In this document: piece after piece, positions 33,567-42,707 of the stretch
Layout: every line of letters begins with the position of its first letter
Position numbering within the stretch: position 1 is the first letter of the stretch
Origin: Candidatus Omnitrophota bacterium
GTDB taxonomy: Bacteria; Omnitrophota; Gorgyraeia; Gygaellales; Profunditerraquicolaceae
Direction: 5' to 3'
Length of the DNA stretch: 44,552 nt
NCBI GenBank assembly: GCA_028716705.1
Contig: JAQUPI010000009.1
Coordinates: 1 to 44,552 of the forward strand
Notes under the pieces: generated by a model
The model's input: the letters and a program-made list of their open reading frames with translations, nothing else
Told to the model about the DNA's origin: nothing
Database searches by the model: none
Translations under genes and position numbers: made by a program

Positions 33567-33595
33567 TTTTTATCACAACATATTGTCTTTGTCAA
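33567..33595 (-). promoter_or_regulatory. Promoter of the ATP-grasp/kamA operon
   Basis: The minus strand has a consensus TTGACA (33595-33590), a 17-base spacer and TAAAAA (33572-33567) as -10. Transcription would start near 33560, giving a leader of about 120 bases that contains the attenuator hairpin. The promoter begins 36 bases after the stop of the glycosyltransferase gene at 33631. Confidence 0.62.
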
Positions 33596-33630
33596 GCATT
33601 TTCTGGTTTTCGGCCGGATTCCCGGAGTTC

Positions 33631-34572
33631 CTATCTCCGTCGAGAAAGCATCCTTTTGTCAAAAGCCGATTTCATTATTCCTGTCTTAGAAATAAATTGC
33701 TTGATCAATCCCGGCCTGAAGGATAAAACATAACACCACATGGCGGCATCGTATAAGGCTATGAGGGGCAGATGCGTCAAGAATCCGAAGAATGATTCAT
33801 TTTTGATCATCGCAAGGTAGCGGTTTTTTATCAGGTCCAGATGCAGGCTGTCATTGATGTACCTTCTCGCGAAAGGCTTATTTATCCCGGAGCCGCCCCT
33901 TGCCGTGGCGCCGCGCACATGGTAAGCTATGGCTTGCGGGATATAATATCCCTTCCATCCATGACGGTTAGCCCTCCAGGCGATGTCCAGGTCTTCGTAA
34001 AAAAAACGGAAATCATTATCAAAATATTCCGGGCCCATTTTGATATTCTCGAGCATCTTACGGCGGTAAAAGGCGACTGACCCGCTGACGCCGAATACAT
34101 ATCCTTTTCTTCCGTACTGGCCTTTATATTTAAGGCCGTACCCACGCTCTCTGGCGGTCCGCCAGGGGCTCAAGAATAATCCGGTACTGTCTATGATCTT
34201 TCCCCCAGGACGCAGGATCTTCCCGCTGACCATACCGATCTTGTCATCTATATCAAACGCCCTTATTGCCTCCTCTATGAACTTGTTATCCAGCACAACA
34301 TCGTCATTAAGGCAAAGGATGAAACAGCCGTTACTCATACCTATGCCTTTATTAATGGCCTCGCAATAAGTCAAGGGTAAGGCCGGGCCATGCAATTTTA
34401 TTTCCGGGAATTGCCCGAGGATCTTTTGCCTGAAATCTTCATTTAGTGAATTATCAATTATAAAAATTTGATTAACAGGATAGGATTGTTTCTTAAGAGA
34501 ATCCAGGCAGGCCTTAAGATTATCCTCTATATCGCGGGTTACTATAATGACATCAGCTGTTCCGCTTACCAT
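33631..34572 (-). CDS. Family 2 glycosyltransferase (rhamnosyltransferase-like)
   Basis: This 313-residue enzyme has a soluble GT-A domain: nucleotide-binding VIIVTRDIEDNLKACLDSLKKQSY, the metal-binding LCLNDDVVLD and the acceptor-side FFYEDLDIAWRANRHGWKGYYIPQA with the typical ED pair and basic residues. This is the pattern of WbbL/rhamnosyltransferase-like proteins of polysaccharide and glycolipid synthesis. A hydrophobic segment near 265-285 may place it at the membrane. It is the last gene of the right-hand cluster, 11 bases after the radical SAM gene. The sugar is unknown. Confidence 0.9.
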   Translation of the reverse strand: MVSGTADVIIVTRDIEDNLKACLDSLKKQSYPVNQIFIIDNSLNEDFRQKILGQFPEIKLHGPALPLTYCEAINKGIGMSNGCFILCLNDDVVLDNKFIEEAIRAFDIDDKIGMVSGKILRPGGKIIDSTGLFLSPWRTARERGYGLKYKGQYGRKGYVFGVSGSVAFYRRKMLENIKMGPEYFDNDFRFFYEDLDIAWRANRHGWKGYYIPQAIAYHVRGATARGGSGINKPFARRYINDSLHLDLIKNRYLAMIKNESFFGFLTHLPLIALYDAAMWCYVLSFRPGLIKQFISKTGIMKSAFDKRMLSRRR

Positions 34573-34583
34573 TTTTTCTCAAA

Positions 34584-35900
34584 TTAACAGGAATGCCCGT
34601 CTATTAATAAACTGCAAAAACTGCCGGGTTTGCCGCTATTATAATTTGGCAACCAGCCATAATAACACTGCGTTTGCGTCTTGTTCATATCATACGTGTA
34701 AGGAGTATAAAACGATGTCGCGACCAGTCTGAAATAGTCGCGCAGGTTGGGATAAATTACCTGTTTTGCCATTGAATACGGGAATCCCGGATTCCGCGTG
34801 AGGCAGGATAGCGTCTTTTCCATGAAATAGATCTTCGCCCGGAGCGGGGAATCCGCGTAAATCTCCTCAAATTCCTTTAAATAATCCGCGGCCTTCCGCA
34901 GGTCGAGCATCTCCCTCATCTTTTTGCCTCTGCCTTTTTTGGGAATGAAAATATACTGTTTTATATAACAGGCCGGCCTGTTTAATAAAAAGACCCTCAT
35001 GACATAGCTTATCTTTTGAAAAAGGAAAAACTCCTCCAGGGTTATCAACCCTTTTGTCTCTTTCGAGATCATCTCCACCAATTCATCAATGGTAAATTCC
35101 CCCTGAGACGAAAACGATTTTCGCCCCAGGTCAGAATAGCTCCTGATTACGATCGAACTTATAAAACTGTGCTCCCGCGCAAAATCCACTATCTCGCCGA
35201 TCCCGCCTTCGCTTATCCCGCGCACCACTACCTTGACGATCCCCGTCGATATACCAAGGAGCCTTAAGCTATCCAGCGCCTTTAATTTCTTAGAAAGTAA
35301 TTTTTCGCCCCTTATCAGCTCGTAGACATTTTCGTCGCTTAAAGAATCTACCCACATTATCACAAGGTTCAACCCGCTCTTTTTCAATTTCCGCAGGTAA
35401 TCAATATCGCCAAGCTTGATGCCGTTGGTGACAAGGAAAGGCCGGTGTCCGGCTCGAATGATTATTTTAATGATCTCTGAAATGTCTTCCCTGCTAGTAG
35501 GCTCCCCCCCGAGCATAAAGATGTTCCTTCTGGGCTCTCTTAGGGCCCGTACCATTTTTTCGATCTCTTCCAGGGGCATGTCATTATTTACTTTCCTGGA
35601 ATCGGAAAAACATATTTTACATTTCAGGCCGCAATTAAATGTCGGGTAGAAAAGGTAAATCCTTGTGTTTTTTGGGTTGCATATCGGCCTCCCGGCATGA
35701 ATAAGCTTATAGAACCTGTCGAGTTCTTTATAGTACCAGCCGTATTTGGCTATCTTCGCCTTAAATGATCCGTGTAAAACACAGGATTTTTTCAGCCAAA
35801 CCGAACCATTTTCCTCTACGACATCCGCCTCTATGTTATTTTTGCATACGGGACAGATGCTTTTTGTCCGGTCTATAATGGTTTTTTCAAGATTGGACAT
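34584..35900 (-). CDS. Radical SAM protein with N-terminal zinc-like domain (MJ0619/tetraether-synthase-like)
   Basis: This 438-residue protein starts with a small metal-binding domain, C16/C19 in CPVC and C40/H43 in SCVLHG. The radical SAM core follows with C90, C94 and C97 in CGLKCKIC and the MLGGEPTSRED segment. The remaining part carries further cysteines (RPACYIKQY, then TQCYYGWLPNYNSGKPGSFCSLLIDGHSC at the end). This order recalls archaeal MJ0619 and the tetraether lipid synthase group, as well as bacterial membrane-spanning lipid enzymes; family assignment is from memory of the architecture. It overlaps the ArnT-like gene upstream by 14 bases. Lipid or glycolipid modification is a plausible role, not proven. 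Confidence 0.82.
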   Translation of the reverse strand: MSNLEKTIIDRTKSICPVCKNNIEADVVEENGSVWLKKSCVLHGSFKAKIAKYGWYYKELDRFYKLIHAGRPICNPKNTRIYLFYPTFNCGLKCKICFSDSRKVNNDMPLEEIEKMVRALREPRRNIFMLGGEPTSREDISEIIKIIIRAGHRPFLVTNGIKLGDIDYLRKLKKSGLNLVIMWVDSLSDENVYELIRGEKLLSKKLKALDSLRLLGISTGIVKVVVRGISEGGIGEIVDFAREHSFISSIVIRSYSDLGRKSFSSQGEFTIDELVEMISKETKGLITLEEFFLFQKISYVMRVFLLNRPACYIKQYIFIPKKGRGKKMREMLDLRKAADYLKEFEEIYADSPLRAKIYFMEKTLSCLTRNPGFPYSMAKQVIYPNLRDYFRLVATSFYTPYTYDMNKTQTQCYYGWLPNYNSGKPGSFCSLLIDGHSC

Positions 35901-37464
35901 CTCTGCCGCTCCGGGTATACAGGTAAATATTTACCCCTTGGAATAAATGCTCCTCTTCGAGTATAAAATTTTTATTAAACCAGGCGATGGCGTACCTGCT
36001 GACATAGTCTTCCGGGTCTTTCTTTATGCCTGAGAATGACCAATCACTGACCACCAGCCAAATCCTTTTATAATCGCGCAGGTCATTTGCCCTGCCTATT
36101 TCTAAAAACTTCAGGATAGAAAACTCCGGCAGTTGCCCGAATATCCTGGTCCAGTCATGCTTGTAAACATCGCCCATCTTGATCCCATATTCCGGGAACT
36201 TTTCTTTATGGTAGTATAGAAACGGCATGTATGAAGACCTGCATATATGCAGGATCACGTCTTTTTCCTGGAACTTTTCCGCTAAATGTAAAGCTGACCC
36301 CCTGTAATCCTTTCTTGGCCATATGGAGGATAAATAATATTTTTCATAATTAGGAGGTAATTTATTTTCATAATAATTTTTTAAAGAGTAAGCAGTCAAA
36401 ACCAAATATACGCCACAGACCGCCAGAAATAATTTATTGACCCGTTCTATGCCCGCGGCCGCGATCAAATAGAACGCCGGCAGCGTAAAAAAGAATAACC
36501 GGTGCAAATAAAATGCGCGGAAACGGGGCATTAGCCATACCAGGCTGACCGGTACTATTGCCCAAAGGACAAGATACGGGAATTCACTTTTTTTATGCCA
36601 GTGATACATGGCCTTTAATGAAAGAAGTGTGAAAACGGACAGCGCTAATAATTGCGGTACCCAATGCGCGTTATAACCTAAAGAAAAGATCATGAAGGTT
36701 ATTACGGGCATTCGCGGTCCGAGATCCGGTATCCAAAAATATATATTCTTATCAGAAAAAATGGAAAACCTGATAACGGTCAGTATCAGGCAGGGAAAGC
36801 AGAACAATAAAAGGACCATTTGTAAATACAACCACTTTTTCTTAAACCCTTCTTTTCCAGGATAAAGCAGATAGAAAAATAAATTCTGTATTAAAACGAG
36901 TACCGAGTTTATGGAATGATTGTAAATAAAGGCCGCTGTCGCGATGATATAGAAAGACATTGTCAAGAAGGTCGGTTTTCTTAAAATCCTTAAGAAACAA
37001 TAGCTGGAAGATAAAGCTAAAAATATAGAAAGGGAATAGCCGGTCAATTCTTGGGAATAATATATATGCAAAGGGGAAAAAGCTAAAAGCAAAGCGCCTA
37101 AAACGCCTGTTTTTCTCGAAAAAATAAGCTTGCCGAGTAAATATATCAGGACCAGGGAAAGGATCCCGAATAAAACGGGAAAAAGTTTCAAAAAATAATC
37201 ATTTGAAGAAATACTCATCCAGCACTTGAGTAAGAAACTGAAAGTAAAAATAAATGCCCCGGGTAAATTTAATCTTATGGGGTATTCCATAAAATGCCTG
37301 GAAATGAAGAGCTGGACAGCTTCGTCAAACCAAAAGCTCATTTTGCCTAAATTGTATACCCTTAAAAGAAAACCGGAGAGAATGATAAAAAATAAATAAA
37401 CAAGGCTGATATTCAGCGCGGGAAAAGCTGATTTAAATTTTAGGAAATTCTTGTTATTGTCCAA
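35887..37464 (-). CDS. Membrane glycosyltransferase, family 39 / ArnT-like (second copy)
   Basis: This 525-residue protein has about eleven hydrophobic helices and a C-terminal soluble region of about 120 residues. The N-terminal loop MSFWFDEAVQLFISRHFMEYP, with the acidic DE pair, is characteristic of the GT-C fold that takes sugars from polyprenyl phosphate. It is distinct from the copy at 15330 and belongs to a different gene cluster. It overlaps the B12-binding radical SAM gene by 11 bases and the MJ0619-like gene by 14, so these three are tightly co-expressed. Acceptor and sugar are unknown. Confidence 0.88.
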   Translation of the reverse strand: MDNNKNFLKFKSAFPALNISLVYLFFIILSGFLLRVYNLGKMSFWFDEAVQLFISRHFMEYPIRLNLPGAFIFTFSFLLKCWMSISSNDYFLKLFPVLFGILSLVLIYLLGKLIFSRKTGVLGALLLAFSPLHIYYSQELTGYSLSIFLALSSSYCFLRILRKPTFLTMSFYIIATAAFIYNHSINSVLVLIQNLFFYLLYPGKEGFKKKWLYLQMVLLLFCFPCLILTVIRFSIFSDKNIYFWIPDLGPRMPVITFMIFSLGYNAHWVPQLLALSVFTLLSLKAMYHWHKKSEFPYLVLWAIVPVSLVWLMPRFRAFYLHRLFFFTLPAFYLIAAAGIERVNKLFLAVCGVYLVLTAYSLKNYYENKLPPNYEKYYLSSIWPRKDYRGSALHLAEKFQEKDVILHICRSSYMPFLYYHKEKFPEYGIKMGDVYKHDWTRIFGQLPEFSILKFLEIGRANDLRDYKRIWLVVSDWSFSGIKKDPEDYVSRYAIAWFNKNFILEEEHLFQGVNIYLYTRSGRDVQS

Positions 37465-39034
37465 TTTTTATAAAATGACCGCTGGATAACTTAAACAGCC
37501 GCGATAGCCAATAACTGTTTAACATATGCAGCCTCTCTTTTATGAAAAAATACAGCCAAAAAGGCATAAACCTGATCCGGTATTTCTTGGGTAATAAGTA
37601 CTTGAAATTAGCTTCCATGACCTTCTTCCGGGAATGTAACTGCTGTTTTAATTTATCCCTCCATCTTAGCCCGTTTATTTCGTCAAAGGCAAAGCACCTG
37701 CGGTGTATATCGTAAACAGGCCTCAGGTTCTCTATCCCGAATTTTTGCGGATCATTATATAAATTGGTCGCGTATTCCAATCTTAAAGAAGTCACTGATA
37801 GGATATTATCAATATATTTGGAGTTCTTCCGAATGAATTCGGTGGTATCAATAACATCTTTTTCCTCTTCATGCGGGAATCCCGCTATAATATGGATCCC
37901 GGCCCTTATCCCCGCTTCATATGAATACCTTAAAACAGACGAAGCGAGCTCAGCGTTAAAATCTTTACCCATGCGGCTCAGCATCCTGTCGCTTCCGGAC
38001 TCGATCCCAAACCACAAAGAAGCACATCCCGCCTTTTTCATCTTTTTTAAAATTTTCCTGTCTAGATTATCTACCCTGGCCGAAGCTTTCCAAAATATGT
38101 TTATTCCTTTTTCAATGAACGTATCGCATAATTTTTCGAGGTAATCATATGAGCAGTTTATAGTATCGTCGCAAAAATGAAAACAATTGTTCCCATAGCG
38201 CTCCTTCATAAGCGCGATCTCAGAAATTACCTTATCATGTGATTTAAATTCAACGGAGGAATGCAATGTTCTGCGTTTACAAAAATTACAATTATAGATA
38301 CATCCCCTGCTTATCTGATAAGGTAAATTCAGGGATCCCGCATCTTGTAATCTGGATTTATAAAAATCCAGGCGCAACCCCGAGAAATCCGGGATATCTA
38401 TGTCTTCGATGGAAAACAATTTTTTTGGATTTGCCCCGACCCTGCCGCTCTGTCTGTAGATAAGATTCGGGACTTCCTGGATGGGTATTCCCCCCGTCAG
38501 ATGCTCTATTAATCTGGTTAAGGGGACTTGGCCGTCTCCCACAACCATATAATCAACGAATGGGAACCGGCTGAAAAATTCTTCGCCGTGTATAGAAATA
38601 AACGGGCCGCCCACAACCGTCTTCGCTCCGGTTACAGACTTTAGCTTCTTCGCTAATAATGCGGCGAAGAGAAAATTATGGTAGCTCATCACAGGTATGC
38701 CGATCAGATCAAATTTACCGCAGTCATCAGATATTTGGATAATCCTGCCTATGAAATCATCTATATCTCTATTTTTGGATTTGCCGGATATATAGTCTAT
38801 TATTTCCCCGTCTCTTCTTAATATATTTACATTTATTTTTGAGTTTGAAAATAAAGGCAGTTTCCTGTTGAATTCCTCGATTTTTTCCGAGAAATTACCC
38901 AGGGTGACATTATACTTATTTTTTTTCAGGAATCCGGCAAGGACTCCTAAACCATATGGCAGGGGGATATTATTGTAAAGAAGGTCGGAGTATAAAAAAG
39001 GGGGAGAAATAAGCTGGACCTTAAATTCTCTCAT
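37454..39034 (-). CDS. Cobalamin-binding radical SAM protein
   Basis: This 526-residue enzyme has a class B layout: an N-terminal B12-binding Rossmann domain (residues 1-200, with LPYGLGVLAGFLKKNKYNV and VVGGPFISIHGEEFF) and a radical SAM core with C245, C249 and C252 in CIYNCNFC. Then come FHFCDDTIN, LWFGIESGSDRML and AGFPHEEEKDVIDT, which are typical of this class. These enzymes often methylate unactivated carbons or act on lipids and hopanoids, but substrates are very diverse. It follows the U32 gene by 30 bases and overlaps the downstream glycosyltransferase. Confidence 0.9.
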   Translation of the reverse strand: MREFKVQLISPPFLYSDLLYNNIPLPYGLGVLAGFLKKNKYNVTLGNFSEKIEEFNRKLPLFSNSKINVNILRRDGEIIDYISGKSKNRDIDDFIGRIIQISDDCGKFDLIGIPVMSYHNFLFAALLAKKLKSVTGAKTVVGGPFISIHGEEFFSRFPFVDYMVVGDGQVPLTRLIEHLTGGIPIQEVPNLIYRQSGRVGANPKKLFSIEDIDIPDFSGLRLDFYKSRLQDAGSLNLPYQISRGCIYNCNFCKRRTLHSSVEFKSHDKVISEIALMKERYGNNCFHFCDDTINCSYDYLEKLCDTFIEKGINIFWKASARVDNLDRKILKKMKKAGCASLWFGIESGSDRMLSRMGKDFNAELASSVLRYSYEAGIRAGIHIIAGFPHEEEKDVIDTTEFIRKNSKYIDNILSVTSLRLEYATNLYNDPQKFGIENLRPVYDIHRRCFAFDEINGLRWRDKLKQQLHSRKKVMEANFKYLLPKKYRIRFMPFWLYFFIKERLHMLNSYWLSRLFKLSSGHFIKIGQ

Positions 39035-39064
39035 TTATACGCATTTTGAATTTGGATATAGCGG

Positions 39065-40093
39065 TCAGGAAGGGAGCGATATCAGTTTATGCAGTTCAGA
39101 AGACATATGTTTCCTTATGCCTTCTCGTTCTTTATTCAAGTCTCCAAGCCTTTGCTTGATCTTCTCTATTATCTTGACAGTTAACCGGCCCTCTCTATAA
39201 AGATCTATAAATTCCCTGTAATTCCCTGTTATCTCACCTATGATCTCTGCCGGATATTCCCTGCCTTGGATTTTTAGCGTATCTATTCCCAGTTCGATAT
39301 AGCCGGGGATATCGTCTGTTATGGAAAAAAATACGTTCTCATTCTCCTTTAAAACCTTTAGATCCATTTTATGGAATTTTCTCAATACAATCTTATCGTT
39401 TATATAAATGCATGGCCTAAAGCATATGCCTCCCTTGTCCGGGTTTCCCATGATCTTTACCGTTTTTGTGCCGTCGCTGTCTTCCAAATCAATTTTCTGG
39501 AAGTGATCTTCAAATCTTTCGTATAACCGGCACCCGCCGACCCCTTTTACGCATCTATTGCCGTAGATAAGGACTTCTGTTTTGATGTTCAACTTATCGG
39601 CTTCCTCTTTTATCTTCTTTATTTGATCTAATTCTTTTAAAAGAGTGCTTATTACGAATTGCGAAATACCCAGGCCTTTATAATAAACTATTTTCTCGAA
39701 AGAAGTTATGTTGCATCCCACGCTGGCGTGTATATTGACGCCCGGGTATCTTTCTTTTATAAGTTTTATTAAATGCGGCGTCTTGACGATCAAATCGCGG
39801 ATTCCCCATTCAACGTAATCTTCAACCTTCGCCATGATCTTAAAAAATTGCTGTTCGTCTATATCCACATTTATGGCTACTCTCAATTTCTTATCAAGGG
39901 CCTTGGCGATGGACGAGGCCTCCCTTAATTCTTCATGGCTCAACTCATAATCGGAGTGCCTCCTGCTAAAACCCAAAGCTCCTACATAAACCGCATCCGC
40001 GCCTTTCTTAAGTATTTTTTGAACCATTTTAAGGTTTCCCGCGGGTCCCAGTAATTCCGGCGCTTTTTTAAGCGTAATTTGGGGTTTAGGCAT
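39065..40093 (-). CDS. U32-family protein with four-cysteine (UbiU/UbiV-like) signature
   Basis: This 342-residue TIM-barrel protein has the U32 start APELLGPAGNLKMVQKILKKGADAVYVG and the SFEKIVYYKGLGISQFVIST core. Cysteines C181, C188, C224 and C228 are spaced like the [4Fe-4S] ligands of UbiU/UbiV (first pair seven residues apart), so it is probably an iron-sulfur protein and not a peptidase. U32 proteins take part in hydroxylation of ubiquinone precursors, tRNA and rRNA. Here it lies eight bases after a PaaK-like gene and upstream of a B12 radical SAM gene, which suggests hydroxylation or another oxidative step in the same pathway (inference). Confidence 0.88.
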   Translation of the reverse strand: MPKPQITLKKAPELLGPAGNLKMVQKILKKGADAVYVGALGFSRRHSDYELSHEELREASSIAKALDKKLRVAINVDIDEQQFFKIMAKVEDYVEWGIRDLIVKTPHLIKLIKERYPGVNIHASVGCNITSFEKIVYYKGLGISQFVISTLLKELDQIKKIKEEADKLNIKTEVLIYGNRCVKGVGGCRLYERFEDHFQKIDLEDSDGTKTVKIMGNPDKGGICFRPCIYINDKIVLRKFHKMDLKVLKENENVFFSITDDIPGYIELGIDTLKIQGREYPAEIIGEITGNYREFIDLYREGRLTVKIIEKIKQRLGDLNKEREGIRKHMSSELHKLISLPS

Positions 40094-40101
40094 CTTGATC
40101 T

Positions 40102-41382
40102 TTATCTTTTGGCCCTTTTATCGATTATGCGCCTTTCCTTGATATTTGTCTTTTCCAAAGCTCTATGTCCCGCGATCTCTTCCGTTGCTATCCTTATCCC
40201 GAAGGTCTCCCTTAGCTTATCCCGCAAATAATTCATCTTATTCATCTTTTCCGCGCCCGAAAGTTTCCCTTTAAAGCTTATATATAATTTAATGTTATCA
40301 CAAAGATTCCTGTCTGTAAATAACTCGATAAGGTAATGCCGTATAAAAGGGGTATTCAAAACAAAGCCTTCTAATTCATTCGGGAGGATATTTACTCCTT
40401 TCACCTTAATCTTCTCATCTATTCTTCCTAAAATAGGGCCTAAACGCGGGGCAACCCTGCCGCATTTGCATTTTCTTGTAACCAAAAAAGAAATGTCCCC
40501 ATTGGCATACCTTATCAGGGGAAGGCCTTCCCTGCCGAAATGGGTGATGACCACCAGCCCCTCTTTTCCCGGCCCTAGTACTTTTAAAGTGTCCGGGTCC
40601 ACTATCTCTACATAAACCATCTCCGGCAGGATATGGTGCCCTGATTGAAAAATACATTCAAACCCAGGGCTTGCCTCTGTTGAGCCATAACCGGAAATGA
40701 TCTTTGCTCCCCAAATTTTCTCTACGCTTTTCCCCAGGATATTCCTGGAGAGGTCCTTTTGCATGATATTTTCCCCGAAGGTCACTATAAGGCGCGGTTT
40801 ATAGGTGCGCCTTGATATCCTGCTCCGCAATTCCTCCCCTAACCTCAAGATAAAAGAAGGCAAACCGAAAATAATCGTGGGATTGAATCTCTTTATAAAT
40901 TCCAAGTGTTTATCCGCACCTACATTGCCTGCCCTTAAAGAGCAAGCGCCTATTTTAAGGCAGCCTAACCATACGCTCAATCCGCCGATCCACATTGATC
41001 GCTCAACGGGAGCCGTGATATAGGCTACGTCGTCTTTGCGTAAACCAAAAACCGAGAATTTCTTTGCGATAAAATAAGAGTTATTTATGACATCCCTTTT
41101 GGTGAAAGGGAAGAAAATAGGCCTGCCCGATGTGCCGGTTGTGGTCACGATATCTGCCCACATATCCTTTGGGACGGCTATAAATTCCTCATTTCTTTCT
41201 GCCAGGTCTTTCCTGAATGTTATGGGTATCGATTCAAATTCGTCCAGAGAGGCAACCTTTCCCGGGAAATTTATACCGCGGAACAATTTTTTATAATAAA
41301 GGGAGTTGCTCTTTGAGTAAGCCGTTATCCGGTTGATTTTTTTTATAAGGTCCTTGTATAAGGCTTTATGGCCTATCTTCAT
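40102..41382 (-). CDS. PaaK-like AMP-forming adenylate ligase
   Basis: This 426-residue enzyme of the phenylacetate-CoA ligase family has the ATP-binding motif TTGTSGRP at about 81-88, SGYGSTEASPGF near 220, YANGDISFL and the GRIDEKIKVKGVNILPNELEG hinge. The C-terminal domain has ACT-like spacing. A CxC...C pair (RKCKCGR) near 310 is a common zinc-binding insertion in these enzymes. It activates a carboxylic acid as an acyl-adenylate, transferring it to CoA or another nucleophile. It overlaps the HemN-like gene upstream by 17 bases and is followed by the U32 gene, so an activated acid is probably an intermediate of the cluster's product. The acid is unknown. Confidence 0.9.
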   Translation of the reverse strand: MKIGHKALYKDLIKKINRITAYSKSNSLYYKKLFRGINFPGKVASLDEFESIPITFRKDLAERNEEFIAVPKDMWADIVTTTGTSGRPIFFPFTKRDVINNSYFIAKKFSVFGLRKDDVAYITAPVERSMWIGGLSVWLGCLKIGACSLRAGNVGADKHLEFIKRFNPTIIFGLPSFILRLGEELRSRISRRTYKPRLIVTFGENIMQKDLSRNILGKSVEKIWGAKIISGYGSTEASPGFECIFQSGHHILPEMVYVEIVDPDTLKVLGPGKEGLVVITHFGREGLPLIRYANGDISFLVTRKCKCGRVAPRLGPILGRIDEKIKVKGVNILPNELEGFVLNTPFIRHYLIELFTDRNLCDNIKLYISFKGKLSGAEKMNKMNYLRDKLRETFGIRIATEEIAGHRALEKTNIKERRIIDKRAKR

Positions 41383-42703
41383 TGGATTTTTGTATGATAA
41401 TTTCCTTACGGAAAGCCTCTTTATCCCTTAATATTTTCAAGCTATAGAAGCACCTCTTTACCAGCGCTTCGTAAAATATACCCTTAGGAGTCAGATTGAC
41501 GCTATTTTTGTCAATCTCGATGAGTTTAAATTCCTTTAAAACCTGCACGGCCCTTCTAAAGTAATATGTTATATCCTTTCCGAAACGCTCTTTAAAATCG
41601 CGGCGATCCAGGGTAAAATGCCCCATACTTCTGACGATATAATTGCCCATAAGGTATTTTCCCCGGAGCCGAAACCCTTTTTCTACCGGCAGCCTGCCCT
41701 TATCCAGGTAAGAAAAATATTTTTTCAGTTCTGCGGTATTCTTGTATGTAAGATCAGAGTTGTAAGAAAGGCTGTTCAGCCCCAGCCCTAATACCGGAGT
41801 GAGCATTGAAAAAAAATCATTGTATATATCAATGGACCGCTTCTTCACATAAGAATGCCTGCTGACCTGAGAATATCCTTTTGCATCCAGAAAATCGCGG
41901 GTAAAATGAAATATCCGCCTCATATTTTTTATGTCCACCGTTCTCATATATTCATAAAAAGGGATTTCCGCGCGCCTCGCGGTAAGCGGACATATACAGA
42001 TATGTTCCGGACCGAGCTGCACGGTAAGGCTTAATGTCTTGCGCCAACTGCCAAGACTCTGGCCAGGCAACCCAAACATTAAATCTAAATTTATATTATC
42101 AAACCCCGTCTTTCTTGCCCTATTGTAAATATGGACATCCTGATCAAGCGTGTCAAATCGATTGCATCTTTTCTTTACCTTATCGTCAAACGACTGTATA
42201 CCCAGGCTGATCCTGTTTACCCCGTGATCCTTTAATAGCCGCAGCTTGGAATCGTTAATTGACCCGTCCGGGAAGATCTCCACGCTCATCACCGCTCCGC
42301 TCTTGAAATCCATGGTATCGCGTGCGGTCTTTAAGACGCCTGCCAGCTCCGCTTCGCGCAATATACTGGGGGTACCGCCTCCTATGGAAAGATAGTTTGT
42401 AAGAAAACGGCGCGTAAATGAGGAAGCCAGTTTCATCTCTTTTTTCAAGCTTCCTATATATTTTTTTATGAGGCTGTAGGGCTGACTAAAATAGGCCGTA
42501 AAATCGCAAAAGAAACACTTTCTTTCGCAGAAAGGAATGTGGATATAAACTATCTTTTCCGGCTCATGGCTGTGTTTATGCCAGGCCCCCCTCGCCTCTC
42601 CTTCGTTAACGTGACTCCATAGAAATGTGTAAGGATAAGCCAAAAGCAAAATACCCGGATCTTTATTCAATTCTTCTTTTATGTATCCCCGCCAGCTCTT
42701 CAT
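41366..42703 (-). CDS. HemN/HemW-like radical SAM protein
   Basis: I choose the ATG at 42703 (445 residues). The frame continues upstream to a TTG at 42742, but that overlaps the GNAT gene and has no support. Cluster cysteines C59, C63 and C66 are in PFCERKCFFCDF, followed by the family's LSIGGGTPSIL, VEIFPDGSINDSKLRLLKDHGVNRISLGIQSFDD and LDLMFGLPGQ. The C-terminal winged-helix segment is present. Despite the likeness to coproporphyrinogen oxidase, no heme genes are nearby, and it is embedded between a GNAT protein and an adenylate ligase. A role in the local pathway (methylation, alkylation or cyclisation) is more likely; this is inferred. Confidence 0.88.
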   Translation of the reverse strand: MKSWRGYIKEELNKDPGILLLAYPYTFLWSHVNEGEARGAWHKHSHEPEKIVYIHIPFCERKCFFCDFTAYFSQPYSLIKKYIGSLKKEMKLASSFTRRFLTNYLSIGGGTPSILREAELAGVLKTARDTMDFKSGAVMSVEIFPDGSINDSKLRLLKDHGVNRISLGIQSFDDKVKKRCNRFDTLDQDVHIYNRARKTGFDNINLDLMFGLPGQSLGSWRKTLSLTVQLGPEHICICPLTARRAEIPFYEYMRTVDIKNMRRIFHFTRDFLDAKGYSQVSRHSYVKKRSIDIYNDFFSMLTPVLGLGLNSLSYNSDLTYKNTAELKKYFSYLDKGRLPVEKGFRLRGKYLMGNYIVRSMGHFTLDRRDFKERFGKDITYYFRRAVQVLKEFKLIEIDKNSVNLTPKGIFYEALVKRCFYSLKILRDKEAFRKEIIIQKSNEDRP

Positions 42704-42707
42704 GGCT

